From the NCBI RefSeq assembly GCF_000003605.2, contig NW_003146297.1, positions 109,086 to 131,676 on the forward strand: a DNA stretch of 22,591 nt. Direction: 5' to 3'. Below, in pieces: positions 12,101-19,693 of this stretch. This stretch comes from Saccoglossus kowalevskii. Taxonomy: Eukaryota; Hemichordata; Enteropneusta; Harrimaniidae. Each line of letters begins with the position of its first letter. Position 1 is the first letter of the stretch. The notes beneath the pieces were generated by a model. The model was not told the origin of the DNA. It searched no databases and was given only the letters and a program-made list of their open reading frames with translations. The position numbers and the translations under genes were made by a program.

Positions 12101-15100
12101 AATGCGTGTAAACAATGTTTACATTCTATGCTTGTAATGCGAAAGAATGATTTTTGCTGAATTTATCCCTTCTGTGTGCTATTCACGTTTGGGGGCCTAC
12201 ATCTAAACATGAAAAACCATGGTCATACAGTGTATTTTACCACGGCTTGCATAATTAAATATGTGCTCTCGACCAATTGGATCGACTTATTCGGGAAATT
12301 GAAATGCCTGTATGATATAAGGCTTGTTTTACTTGCATTGTAAATGTATATGCCACCTGGAATCCTTGAACTCACTGTGGTGCATGTTTTTTTATTTTTC
12401 TCAGACTTGACAGTGCCAAGTGCTCTAAAGGTGTCATATATGGTATAAAGAAACCAAATAAAAAATTGAGATTTGAAAGAAATAAGCACAGACACCTGTG
12501 TGATGTTAGCATACAGACTGATGATGGTGAAGCTTTACAGTGTCATAAATGTGTGTTGGTGGCAAGGTTGGAATACTTTCGTAGTATGTTAGGCAGTGGA
12601 TGGTTTGAGGTAAGTGACTGTCTTGTCTGACTGTCATCATTCACTCTCTCCAAAATACTAACTTTAATCAATCTGCAACTAATCTAAAAAGTAATCAACC
12701 CCGAATGAAACATGTCAGTTTTAACTATCGGGTGTTCTCCAACCCTAATCTGATGTCAGATTAAGTCTCTAAGTTCTTAGTTTTGGGTTTTCTGTTCTCC
12801 CAGTGGTCACTTGTTCACATACTCACATACCTAAATAGTTTAGATATTGATGTCCTGAACTTGTGCAATACTTTTAATATTTTTATCAGATTTGTCTGAC
12901 CCCCAACTTAAGGTAGCGGGACTATTATTTGCATACTTTTTTTCATCTTCTAATTGGGAGCAAACGACTACAAATAGACCCAGGAAAGTATATATTTTTG
13001 GAATCGCCAGACTTCAAGCTTTTCAAAGGTGTGTTTGTCATGCCCGTAACTGCATTCTACGGTGAGTTACTTAATCAAAAGTGAAAAATTACTTTTTTTG
13101 TAAAAAAAATAATTACGCATTTATGCTGGTGATAATAAGTTTTGTTTTCGTTTTTCCTAGTTGTTCAATAGTCTGGTAAATTGAATGTGTCTGATCAGTT
13201 TTATTCAAGCAACGCATTTTGAAAAATAGTGTCCTGAAATATAATTTCTGTTTTAGTCGCATTGACCGCAACTCAAACCACAACACATTGGTAAATAATC
13301 CATGAAATAGTTTGTCTGGACACATTCAAGTTCCTCTCATTGTCACCTTAAAGCTGTGAAAATTTGGTGTTAATCCAACGACAATAAGTATACGTTATTT
13401 TTTGTTAAAGACCTTGTATTTTGAAAAACATAAACTCCTAGAAAATGTCGATGAAGTCACAGCAAAGATTTTCAAGCTTGTTTATCTGCACAAGCGATTT
13501 TTTTTACATCAAGGTCTGTTTTAACATGTGTAGGGACATCCAAATGTGTAAGGCTATTGGAAACCAAAAAAATTAAAGGAATGGGATAGCTATAGTTCGA
13601 TAAAACGGCAGATGAAAACACTAAAATCAATGATTTTTTTCAGTGACTGTGTGACCTTGTGTCTGACACATTCATATGCAAATGACTAATCTGTGAAATA
13701 AACAGGGGCGGACACAAACCACTCAAATGTTTGGAAACACTCATTGTGTGTCAGATAGCTACTGATAACACATCCTAACGTTGCTTTGTCTTGAGTTAAT
13801 CTTTGAAACTTATAGGCACACAAATTAAACCTGTGTTGATTTTAGAAAACACTACTGAAGCTGCCTTGCTTTCCCTTCAGAAAATCTACATTTTAACCAA
13901 CTTACATGACATTCTAGGTTACGTTGAGTTTGTCAGATGAAAATTTATAGTGCATTTCATCAATTAATAAATAAATGTGAAAATCGGAATTTTCAACACA
14001 AATAATAGTCTCGCTACCTTAAGCACCACGATGGAGAAGCAAGGAGTCAAAAAACAGTTGAAGTGAGAACAAGAGTTCGATTTGTATTTTGGTGGACTGT
14101 CATTTGCTGAGATTGGAGATCGAAATGTGTTTCAAATCAGACAGCTTATAATATCTCAAACGGTTTGTTACCACCGAGGAGGGGGTCGATCCGTGGTACA
14201 TCATGGCCATTCCAGAATTAAATAAATACATCATTAGTATATTAGGCCTATTTTATATGATATTTCAATCGTGTGCATGCGACGCAAAACTTAATATATT
14301 GCCAAATATTTTGATTTCAATTATTTCCATGACATAGCAAATTCAGTATTTTTTGGCAAATTTTTAATTCATTATCATTATCAGTATCAGTGTGTTTAAA
14401 TTTCTGCGAATTAACATTATGGCACTTTACGTCTGTCAAATAACGGCCAAATAAATACGTGGAATCATTAATTACTAAGGATCTAGTGTAAAATTGAAAA
14501 TTTCTCCAAATAAACAAATGTCCAATTCGGGAACAGGATAATAGTATATTTGGTTATTGATGAAATAGTAGGGCGCCACCAGACGGTCTGGCTTAGCAAG
14601 TGCGTTGTGTTTCTCTCATGAATTTGATGCGATTGTGCACAAAGGAAGCCGCTCATCCCGCCATTGGATGGCGGCACATCGTGTATGTGGTGTTTACAAA
14701 GGATGTGCAGATGATCTGTGGTTCATCGTGACCAATAATAAAATGATTGGTTGTCCAACTGTGGGCATCTCTTTTATTTCTGTGCAACACCAAAGTCCCG
14801 TCATTTATTTCTCATGGTTGTATCGTGTATTCTAAATTTGGTTTACTATGTTGGTAAAACCACGCAAATTCATTTCATTTTAAAAATTCATGCAAAATAC
14901 ACATTCAATTAGGTTAGTTGGCCATCAAGTACCATCCTATGATGATGGCACCCAATTCATATATTACCAATACCATAGTACAGAGTTATGTAAACAACGA
15001 GTCAAAAATAAGAATAATATACTAATATTTTAGTTAATTAATTGTAAGGATGAGATAACATTGTGAAATGGCCACGATGTACGGGGTCACCAAGAGTATC

Positions 15101-18100
15101 CTGCCAGTAAAACTGACAACATTATAGACTATGTCGAATATTATAAAACATTGCGACAGCGCATTTACTGACGGGAAATTCAACAAAAATTACTTGTGTA
15201 CGACGGCAACTTTCCCCGGACGTGTGATCGTGTGATGCCAGTGATAAGCATTTGAACGCGATTATTTGGTGGCACATCAACCTTTTGGTTCTCATCGTCG
15301 AGAACTATTAATCGAATAACATCCATTCTACTTCATGTATTCAATTTCATTATTGATATACTGGATGAAGTCTTCATAGGATGCAAGCAGCTTTCAGTTA
15401 TATATATCAGCGTGATACAGATATTACCATAGTAGGAATAATGCACTTTGATCAATAAGTCTGTCATAATCAGTCGTTCTTTACAGTGCCACCACTTTAT
15501 GCGCCCCTCTCACCGAAATAACATGTGACGCAAATTGAAGTACGAAACTAAGTTGAGAGCCTTGATCATTTATTGGAGGAGAAATTCAAAACTAATGTAC
15601 CACCACTTTTATGGGCGGGGCTTTCTTCCGGTGCGCTTCAAATTGCAGACTTCTGTAAATTTGAAAACAAAGTGTGTAACCTATTGTAGTAAGTTATCAA
15701 CATCTAGCACTACTTCAGCATCAAATCAGTGCCTGGAATTGCTGTAATATAGGGAGTATTGTATGATAGATGGTAAATTGTGTGATGGATTGTGAGTAAA
15801 GTATATTGTGTAAAATACTTTATTTTAGCTGAAATTAATTTTCGCTGAAAAGACTTTTTGGGTGTTTTGTATTGAATTTATAAGTTGAATGTAAAATATA
15901 GGAAAAAAGGTATTTTAGCTGGAATTTATTTTGACTGAATCATTCATTCATTAATTCCAAGCAAAAATAGTATTTCACAGTATTACATGATAGTTTGCAA
16001 GTTAAGGTGAGTTTTGGTGGTCCAGAAACCTTTTCGTCAGGCTTTATGGGAATTGCTACAAAATGCCCTTTTTTCAGCCAGTTTCTTCTAACATATTTCA
16101 CGAAAAAAGGTGATAATTTGTTTAAATAATTGTGCAACTCTTTTGAAAAAAATGTTGTACATTGGTTATTTTATAGGCCTGTGAATGACCTTAACACTAA
16201 CATTATCTGTTATTGTTTTCACAGAATGAGTTCTGTAGATATTGATGGTCATATTGCAGCATGTTTAGCAGCCACCAATGCCGATGTCGTCTGGTAGCAC
16301 CCACCAATGCCGATGTCGTCTGGTAGCACCCACCAATGCCGATGTCGTCTGGTAGCACCCACCAATGCCGATGTCATTTGGTAGCAGCCACCAATGCCGA
16401 TGTCGTCTGGTAGCACCCACCAATGCCGATGTCATTTGGTAGCAGCCACCAATGCCGATGTCGTCTGGTAGCACCCACCAATGCTGATGTCATTTGGTAG
16501 CAGCCACCAATGCCGATGTCGTCTGGTAGCACCCACCAATGCCGATGTCGTCTGGTAGCACCCACCAATGCCAATGTCGTCTGGTAGCAGCCACCAATGC
16601 CGATGTACTCTAGTAGCAGCCACTAATGCTGATGTCGTCTGGTAGCACCCACCAATGCCGATGTCATCTGGTAGCACCCACCAATGCTAATGTCGTCTGG
16701 TAGCACCCATCAATGCCAATGTCGCTAGTAGCACCCATTAATGCTGATGTAGTCTGGTAGCACCCACCAATGCCAATGTCGTCTGGTAGCACCCACCAAT
16801 GCTGATGTGGTCTGGTAGCACCCACCAATGCCGATGTCATCTGGTAGCACCCACCAATGCCAATGTCGCTAGTAGCACCCATTAATGCTGATGTCGTCTG
16901 GTAGCACCCACCAATGCCAATGTCATCAGGTAGCACCCACCAATGCCAATGTCGTCTGGTAGCACCCACCAATGCTGATGTAGTCTGGTAGCACCCACCA
17001 ATGCCGATGTCATTTGGTAGCACCCACCAATGCCGATATCGTCTGGTAGCACCCACCAATGCTGATGTCGTCTGGTAGCACACATCAATGCCGATGTCCT
17101 CTGGTAGCACCCACCAATGCCGATGTCGTCTGCTAGCAGCCACCAATGATGATGTCTGGTAGCACCCACCAATGCCATCTGGTAGCGCCCTCTAGTGCTG
17201 GTCATGATACTGAGGGTTGTCATGTAAACTAAGAATTTTACTTTACCTAATGGATGCTGGTTTGCCTAGTATACATGCTTGCTGGTGGGCTTAAAGTGCC
17301 TGTGCAATGCCCACCCGCACGTTTCCCATTTTAGATCTGTGTCCCACTGAAATGGGCAGTTATTGATTTTTTTGCTGAAAATGATTACTCGTATCCAGGT
17401 AAATTTGGGATATTACTCGTGTTGTAGCCACACCCACCTATCCTGAAACGGTCGATTGTTTCCGGATTGAGACGCCCAGCAAGTGTTTCAAATGAGTTGA
17501 CATTTTTGCGATCCTGAATATCGTTTTATAGAAACCAATTAGTCCCTGTTAAGTAAAAGGTAGCAATAATTTTGACAGTGACACGAAAATGAAGCGACGG
17601 ACAAACAGGAAATTACACAGCCCTTACACACTGCTAATTGTTTTCATTTTCGAAGGCTAAAAGTTTGGTGATTGGTGTTGAATGTTGAATTCACACCTCT
17701 GTTCTTTTTTTACCTCCATGCTTGCAGCTTGATCTGCGTAATAATTTATGAAATAAGAATCTGGGCTTGGTCAATGTGTTTCCACCAAATAAAGTTTTAA
17801 TATGATATAATTATGACAATCACGCCATGGATCACGCTAACTCGAATCCACTCTGAATTTATCTGTATGTGTGTCGATCTTGATTATTTTTGTTATCCAA
17901 TTAAACGCCGCTTTTAACGCACTTGCCCTTGTCGTGACCCGACGCGTTCACCTATTTCAACAAAATGTCAATTTATTTCCACGCTGCTGTCATTTATTTA
18001 GTAACTGTGATTTGTCGTTTGCCGATTTTTATTTTTTTAATTATTTTATAATGATCACTATAGTCTAATGTTTAGAATGTCAAAATATGTTCTCTTTTAT

Positions 18101-19336
18101 TTTAATTTTGAAAGTTTTACTCAGACGATCGATGAAATAAAACAGTGTAGTGACGTGCCTAGTAACCTGCTAAATAATGAGATAATTCCGACGTCAAATC
18201 CTATTTTGTCCAGCGACAGTGTACAAACGTGCGCCGGTGTTGGTGACGATCACGATGACCAGCTACACCAGAACGAACATATTTCGCATCTAACTCAACC
18301 CCATGCAACAAAAATTGATACTATGTGTTCATTATGGTTCATTCTTCCTCGACGAACAAGTACATAAGTGACAATTTAGTCAAAGATGAGAAAACTGTAC
18401 AAGAAATTTGCCTTATTTACACGTATTGGCAATGCAAGCCTGCCATGCGACTTCCCCTTCTGACGTCACAAGGGGAATTTCTGTATGCAAATGAGAAGCT
18501 AATGAGGAGCCTCGTTTTAAAATACACAAAAATAAAGTTGCCGTAGACTTAGTTTAAAACACATTTTTGCACTTAAAAAAAATAATTCATGCTTAGAAAC
18601 ATAAAAATTAATAATATTTATGTATCAATGGATAATTTTAGGCATGAAAATAGCAGCCATTTCACAGGCACTTTAAGTGGTTAAATTCATTTCACTAATT
18701 AAAAAAAAACATAGTTGAACTCTGGTGACCTTGCCCTATGTTATATAATATTATTCCCTTTATCATAGTTTGTTTCAATATAAATATGCATTGTCATAAT
18801 TAATTTTGAATACAAAAAAGTTTTGGGGTTGAACCAACAGTGGGGAATCAGTCTACCGAATGTCCTTGATAGATGTAAATATCTTACAAAAACATTGGTG
18901 CCTAATTTGTTTTATTATTTTAACAGACATAATTTCCATCTTTATTCAAAGTAATTCGGATATTTTAGTATAAAAACAAATGTCTTATCGCAGAAAAAAA
19001 GTGTTGCATTTAGAAGTGAATAGATTCATAAAACATGCAAGATAACAGAAAATTATAGCTGGCTTTTGTCCAAGTATTTTGTACAGGTGTATGTCAAAAA
19101 TTAATGATTCACTGAGACAAATATGAACTGCATTATTATATTCATTGTGTGTGACTACTGTATTATATGAAAAGTAAAAAAAAAACACCCTATATGAATA
19201 GCTATCATGTTGCAAGCTCTGCTTTGTATGCAAATCAACTTAAATCGTTAGTTGGTGTCCAGTGGAGGGAGAAGTCAACAGTACTGGTGCCTCCTGAGAA
19301 TCTACATCTTCAAACACTGCAATCTTTGTTTTTGAA
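2386..19336 (+). CDS. IBTK: IBTK orthologue: ankyrin/RCC1/tandem-BTB cullin-3 adaptor (11 exons, 3'-partial)
   Basis: Joined exons: 2386-2712, 4083-4304, 5712-5908, 6688-6890, 7985-8156, 8731-8854, 9523-9887, 10286-10391, 11407-11927, 12405-12609, 19263-19336. This gives 838 codons plus 2 bases with no internal stop; all junctions are GT-AG and phase-consistent. Domain order is ankyrin repeats (about residues 51-115), RCC1 repeats (about 145-320 with weaker blades to about 450), BTB1 (about 560-660), a charged linker, then BTB2 from about 775. That order is diagnostic of IBTK, which in human is about 1350 residues, so roughly 500 C-terminal residues are missing off the right edge. Family knowledge: IBTK binds the BTK PH domain and serves as a CUL3 substrate adaptor (PDCD4, eIF4A1). 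In an invertebrate the ubiquitin-ligase role is the safer inference. The start is chosen for GACCATGG and because residues after it match the family N-terminus. Confidence 0.93.
2713..4082 (+). other. IBTK intron 1 (1370 bp)
   Basis: GTAAGT...ACAG. 2755-3095 is rich in TTAGCGAATT- and GACAT-type words, suggesting an old repeat. A 44-codon open frame at 3590-3724 has protein-like composition but no obvious splice sites. The remainder shows nothing. Confidence 0.85.
4083..4304 (+). CDS. IBTK: IBTK coding exon 2: end of ankyrin repeat 2 and RCC1 blade 1
   Basis: Acceptor TTGACATTACAG, donor GTATGT, 74 codons, phase 0 at both ends. HGASLTSQDKEALTPLD completes the second ankyrin repeat, and PTDVYTWGTNANFTLGH is the opening strand of the RCC1 propeller. 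It ends SISIKQ, which joins VVVCKYHSVFLS of the next exon exactly as in the family. Confidence 0.93.
4305..5711 (+). other. IBTK intron 2 (1407 bp)
   Basis: GTATGT...TCAG. It contains one copy of a hairpin-bearing repeat (4373-4425), an A-rich stretch 4525-4650 and several homopolymer runs of 8-13 A or T between 5030 and 5200. No coding signal is seen. Confidence 0.85.
4373..4425 (+). repeat. Hairpin-bearing dispersed repeat, copy 1
   Basis: AATAATATGAGATTAT followed by ATACCGC-(15)-GCGGTAT, a 7-bp stem at 4397-4425 with AAAGTATACATAAAG between the arms. It is similar over about 50 bases to 21027-21080. Confidence 0.5.
5712..5908 (+). CDS. IBTK: IBTK coding exon 3: RCC1 blade 2
   Basis: Acceptor TTCTCATTCAG, donor GTTAGT. 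It encodes CKYHSVFLSHNGQVYTCG, then GGRLGHG and AARDHTVMLAEG, the classical RCC1 signature (GQVYxxG, RLGHG, AAAxxHT). It ends with two bases of a glycine codon (GG|G) completed by the next exon. The ORF stays open into the intron for about 240 bases, but that extension has no similarity to the family and is part of a repeat. Confidence 0.93.
5909..6687 (+). other. IBTK intron 3 (779 bp), almost wholly one repeat element
   Basis: GTTAGT...TCAG. The hairpin-ended element at 5960-6634 leaves only 51 bases on the left and 53 on the right. Confidence 0.85.
5960..6634 (+). mobile_element. Hairpin-ended element family B, copy 1
   Basis: It opens with the palindrome AGCTCCGCT...AGCGGAGCT (5960-5990), with an inner CGAC-TTT-GTCG stem, then TTATCATATGAGTGATTGTC and a GTCGTC-rich stretch. 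The body holds a tandem repeat of about 157 bp: GATATCTTCAATTCTCTAAT starts at 6145, 6302 and 6459, with a decayed fourth start near 6587. The right end carries a lone AGCGGAGCT (6626-6634), inverted relative to the left terminus. No coding capacity. Related copies are at 11021 and 19503. Confidence 0.75.
6688..6890 (+). CDS. IBTK: IBTK coding exon 4: RCC1 blade 3
   Basis: Acceptor ATTTTTCAG, donor GTGAGT. Joined to exon 3 it reads AEGGVVYTCGLNSCHQLG, followed by RFHTVLYCSDTVFTFGLN and AGQLG, a further RCC1 blade. It ends one base into a glycine codon (phase 1). Confidence 0.92.
6891..7984 (+). other. IBTK intron 4 (1094 bp)
   Basis: GTGAGT...GCAG. The minus-strand open frame at 7135-7392 has no recognisable features. 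A possible short TTAA-bounded insertion (7468-7812) is discussed under findings. Nothing else is recognised. Confidence 0.85.
7985..8156 (+). CDS. IBTK: IBTK coding exon 5: late RCC1 region
   Basis: Acceptor TTTTATTGCAG, donor GTAAGTATG. The exon picks up in phase 1 and reads GFPKGEQYIQYPKKVSSL, then SHVAASAAVTVCSTVKGDIY and ILHGYQCRKIATK. It matches the position of the family segment ending GDIYLLADYQCKKMASK. It is less conserved than neighbouring exons and ends two bases into a lysine codon. Confidence 0.88.
8157..8730 (+). other. IBTK intron 5 (574 bp)
   Basis: GTAAGTATG...TTTTGCAG. No repeat shared with the rest of the window and no coding signal. Confidence 0.85.
8731..8854 (+). CDS. 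IBTK: IBTK coding exon 6: RCC1-to-BTB segment
   Basis: Acceptor TGTTTTGCAG, donor GTAAGG. It encodes KQINVIKLVAHGGNLDN, then LLQREKGDELTVLVLTASGK, ending in phase 0. It aligns by position and pattern (KQLNLKKVLVSGG in the vertebrate protein) with the family. Confidence 0.87.
8855..9522 (+). other. IBTK intron 6 (668 bp)
   Basis: GTAAGG...TTTTAG. It contains an (AAAT)n/(ATAG)n microsatellite; the rest is AT-rich without signal. Confidence 0.85.
9092..9154 (+). repeat. (AAAT)n-(GATA)n microsatellite
   Basis: Two AAAAT units lead into about nine AAAT units and then three GATA units. The two open frames on the opposite strand here (IYLFIYLFIYLF) are simply its translation. Confidence 0.95.
9523..9887 (+). 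CDS. IBTK: IBTK coding exon 7: last propeller strands and pre-BTB linker
   Basis: Acceptor CATACTTTTAG, donor GTAAAA. It opens VFCWKRSDKSVLKRCCW, followed by SRQIFMSDMAIS and TPHGEAFMACF. A serine-rich charged stretch then leads to NRAVRITSDPSGQNFAVLQS and DPKT, one of the best conserved segments of IBTK. It ends two bases into a serine codon. Confidence 0.93.
9888..10285 (+). other. IBTK intron 7 (398 bp)
   Basis: GTAAAA...GACAG. AT-rich, with no repeat or coding signal recognised. Confidence 0.85.
10286..10391 (+). CDS. IBTK: IBTK coding exon 8: start of BTB1
   Basis: Acceptor CATTTGACAG, donor GTGAGT; 106 bases, ending in phase 0. The reading is SLVDVPSVSDSG, IGKQLKTFLEETNSLDN, IHDVILK. 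The final DNIHDVILK is the first beta strand of the BTB fold (family pattern D-x-x-DV-x-F/L). Confidence 0.9.
10392..11406 (+). other. IBTK intron 8 (1015 bp)
   Basis: GTGAGT...TTCCAG. The first 600 bases show nothing; the last third is a family B element. Confidence 0.85.
11021..11335 (-). mobile_element. Hairpin-ended element family B, copy 2 (body inverted)
   Basis: On the plus strand it starts with the same terminus as copy 1 (AGCTCCGCTGTCGACTTTGT, then TTATCATATGAGTGATT). The body that follows is the reverse complement of the copy 1 body: AAAGATATTATCATGAAATG, GAAGTCAAAAATATCAC and CACCAAAATTAGAGAATTAA, ending with the reversed GTCC/GACG-rich stretch. One terminus followed by either body orientation shows that the hairpin module belongs to both ends of the full element. 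The other end is missing here. Confidence 0.75.
11407..11927 (+). CDS. IBTK: IBTK coding exon 9: BTB1 core and inter-BTB charged linker
   Basis: Acceptor TGCTTTCCAG, donor GTAAGG. GHEIPAHKYILASRCEYFRK is the canonical BTB motif (H-x-IPAHK-x-IL-x-x-x-S-x-x-F). NYEMFQMLVQYIYTEHCEML closes BTB1. Next come an acidic patch (DFDLDADFEELDICDIDG) and a lysine/arginine-rich run (KKKTRKENKKSGKRRNK) that could serve as a nuclear localisation signal. The family segment NLQSLAKKFGVPGLANR ends the exon two bases into the arginine codon. Confidence 0.95.
11928..12404 (+). other. IBTK intron 9 (477 bp)
   Basis: GTAAGG...TTCTCAG. No repeat or coding signal. The minus-strand open frame 12223-12495 overlaps exon 10 and is a shadow. 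Confidence 0.85.
12405..12609 (+). CDS. IBTK: IBTK coding exon 10: BTB2, first half
   Basis: Acceptor TTATTTTTCTCAG, donor GTAAGTGAC, ending in phase 0. It encodes HRHLCDVSIQTDDGEALQCH, then KCVLVARLEYFRSMLGSGW and FE. This is the LCDV / CHKCVL-x-ARLEYF-x-SML core that marks the second BTB of IBTK. Confidence 0.94.
12908..14022. mobile_element. TTAA-bounded TIR element 1 (non-autonomous, piggyBac-like)
   Basis: The left end is TTAA-GGTAGCGGGACTATTA and the right end, reverse-complemented, is TTAA-GGTAGCGAGACTATTA. The inverted repeat continues through TTTG, giving about 20 bp with one mismatch. TTAA at both edges fits a TTAA target-site duplication, the hallmark of piggyBac-superfamily insertion. 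The 1107-base interior has no transposase-like open frame; the longest is 70 codons on the minus strand (13113-13325) and unrecognised. Confidence 0.72.
14023..15801. other. Unassigned intronic sequence
   Basis: Small open frames (14605-14835 plus, 14483-14677 minus, 15535-15747 plus) have no recognisable motif. 14658-14674 is a small hairpin (CCGCCAT-TGG-ATGGCGG). A CCACCACTTT.ATG word occurs at 15489 and again about 110 bases later. Parts of this stretch are visibly less AT-rich than the flanks and may be further repeat insertions. Confidence 0.4.
15802..15984 (-). mobile_element. MITE family A, copy 3 (inverted)
   Basis: It begins TATTGTGTAAAATACTTTAT and ends TAGTATTTCACAGTATT. The interior AAAAGACTTTTTGGGTGTTT is the reverse complement of the CAAAAAGCCTTTT block of copies 1 and 2, so this copy lies in the opposite orientation. 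It is more diverged than the other two. Confidence 0.75.
16225..16297 (+). pseudogene. Putative stray exon fragment with UBZ4-like zinc-finger end
   Basis: A good acceptor (TTATTGTTTTCACAG, AG at 16223-16224) leads into A-ATG AGT..., which reads MSSVDIDGHIAACLAATN, then ADVVW and a stop. DIDGHIAACL resembles the C-terminal half of Rad18-type UBZ4 fingers (D/H-IN-x-HLD-x-CL), including the H-x3-C zinc pair. The CxxC half would have to lie on an upstream exon, and none is seen. Read in the IBTK phase (0) it stops after six codons, so it is not a normal IBTK exon. The match is short; chance is possible. Confidence 0.25.
16267..17198. repeat. 29-bp minisatellite, about 32 units
   Basis: The unit has the form AGCACCCACCAATGCCGATG followed by TCGTCTGGT. 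Common variants are AGCA(C/G)CCACC, GC(C/T)(G/A)ATG and TC(G/A)T(C/T)TGGT. Because 29 is not a multiple of three, all three minus-strand frames translate to one 29-residue repeat containing HRHWWVLPDDIGIGGCYQ and are open across the array. A variant unit shortened by one base (GTCGCTAGTAGC) occurs at 16721 and 16865, 144 bases apart, pointing to an internal five-unit duplication. The array decays at 17140-17198. Confidence 0.95.
17199..17290. other. Spacer between minisatellite and TTAA element 2
   Basis: Ninety bases of unique sequence with no feature. Confidence 0.5.
17291..18676. mobile_element. TTAA-bounded TIR element 2
   Basis: The left end is TTAA-AGTGCCTGTGCAATGC. The right end, reverse-complemented, is TTAA-AGTGCCTGTGAAATGG. 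That gives an 11-bp perfect core, extended imperfectly to about 20 bp, with TTAA at both edges. The inverted repeat differs in sequence from that of element 1, so this is a separate family with the same target site. The right half holds two overlapping plus-strand open frames (18068-18367, 18325-18546) that do not look like a known transposase. Confidence 0.7.
18068..18546 (+). other. Unrecognised pair of overlapping open frames inside TTAA element 2
   Basis: The first frame (18068-18367, 99 codons) has a mixed, non-repetitive composition with KQCSDVPSNLLNNEI and an acidic/histidine stretch GDDHDDQLHQNEH. The second (18325-18546, 73 codons, another frame) contains DNLVKDEKTVQEICLIYTYW and FLYANEKLMRSLVLKYTK. 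The two overlap by 43 bases, as a once-continuous frame with a frameshift would. No domain is recognised. It could be a captured gene fragment, decayed transposon coding sequence, or chance. Confidence 0.2.
18677..19262 (+). other. 3' part of IBTK intron 10
   Basis: AT-rich; the minus-strand open frame 18985-19233 has no features. The last 60 bases carry the open frame that runs into exon 11 and end in GGTGTCCAG. Confidence 0.5.
19263..19336 (+). CDS. IBTK: IBTK coding exon 11: BTB2, middle segment
   Basis: Acceptor GTTGGTGTCCAG, donor GTATGT; 74 bases, in phase 0, out phase 2. It reads WREKSTVLVPPENLHLQTLQ then SLFLK. Joined to exon 10 it gives GSGWFE-WREKSTVLVPP, matching the family layout S-W-x-E-x-x-x-x-x-L-x-x-P. 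LQSLFLK falls where vertebrate IBTK has ILKVILDYLY. The preceding exon needs phase 0 and this exon supplies it. It is short, weakly conserved and 6.65 kb from exon 10, so it is the least certain exon. The frame is open upstream by chance, so a different acceptor cannot be excluded. Confidence 0.72.
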
Positions 19337-19502
19337 GTATGTTTATAAATTAGTATTATAAAAGCTCTATCATTCTGTTCTAATAGCTGAAAACAAATTC
19401 CTGTGAATTTTCATTTGTCGAATGAACTGTTTGTCAAATACAGAATACATATATTTTAGTACAATTTTCTTTTCAAAATGTGGATGCAACATTTCGCTTT
19501 TT

Positions 19503-19693
19503 AGCTCCGCTGTCGACTTTGTCGAGCGGAGCTTATCATATGAGTGATTGTCCGTTGTCGTCGTCCGTGTCAATGTTTTACTTTTTCGACTTCTTCTTGT
19601 ATATGTACCTTGGGTAGACCTCTCTTAGGTTTGTTCATTTCATGTTGATATCTTCAATTCTCTAATTTTGGTGAATATTTTTGTCATTTTTGA
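19503..19693 (+). mobile_element. Hairpin-ended element family B, copy 3 (5'-end fragment)
   Basis: The terminus is identical to copy 1 (AGCTCCGCTGTCGACTTTGT ... AGCGGAGCT, 19503-19533), then TTATCATATGAGTGATTGTC and the GTCGTC stretch. The body matches copy 1 up to ATTTTTGTCATTTTTG. It lacks one segment of copy 1 (between CTTCTTCTTG and TATATGTACC) and the tandem part. Confidence 0.85.

Larger units (their letters stand above)
12610..19262 (+). other. IBTK intron 10 (6653 bp), repeat-packed, splits BTB2
   Basis: GTAAGT...TCCAG, if exon 11 is right. In order it holds a TTAA element (12908-14022), about 1.8 kb without assignable features, a MITE (15802-15984), a minisatellite (16267-17198), a second TTAA element (17291-18676) and about 590 bases of AT-rich sequence. 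Confidence 0.7.

Noticed and set aside
14605..14835. 76-codon plus-strand open frame in intron 10
   Set aside because: No recognisable domain, and it overlaps an equally open minus-strand frame over a small GC hairpin. There is not enough to call a gene.
16267..17198. CRISPR-like array
   Set aside because: Units are contiguous 29-mers with no unique spacers, inside a eukaryotic intron.
16265..17223. Five long overlapping minus-strand open frames encoding tryptophan/histidine-rich repeats
   Set aside because: They are the translation of the 29-bp minisatellite in successive frames, with no conserved start, non-repeat domain or splice context.
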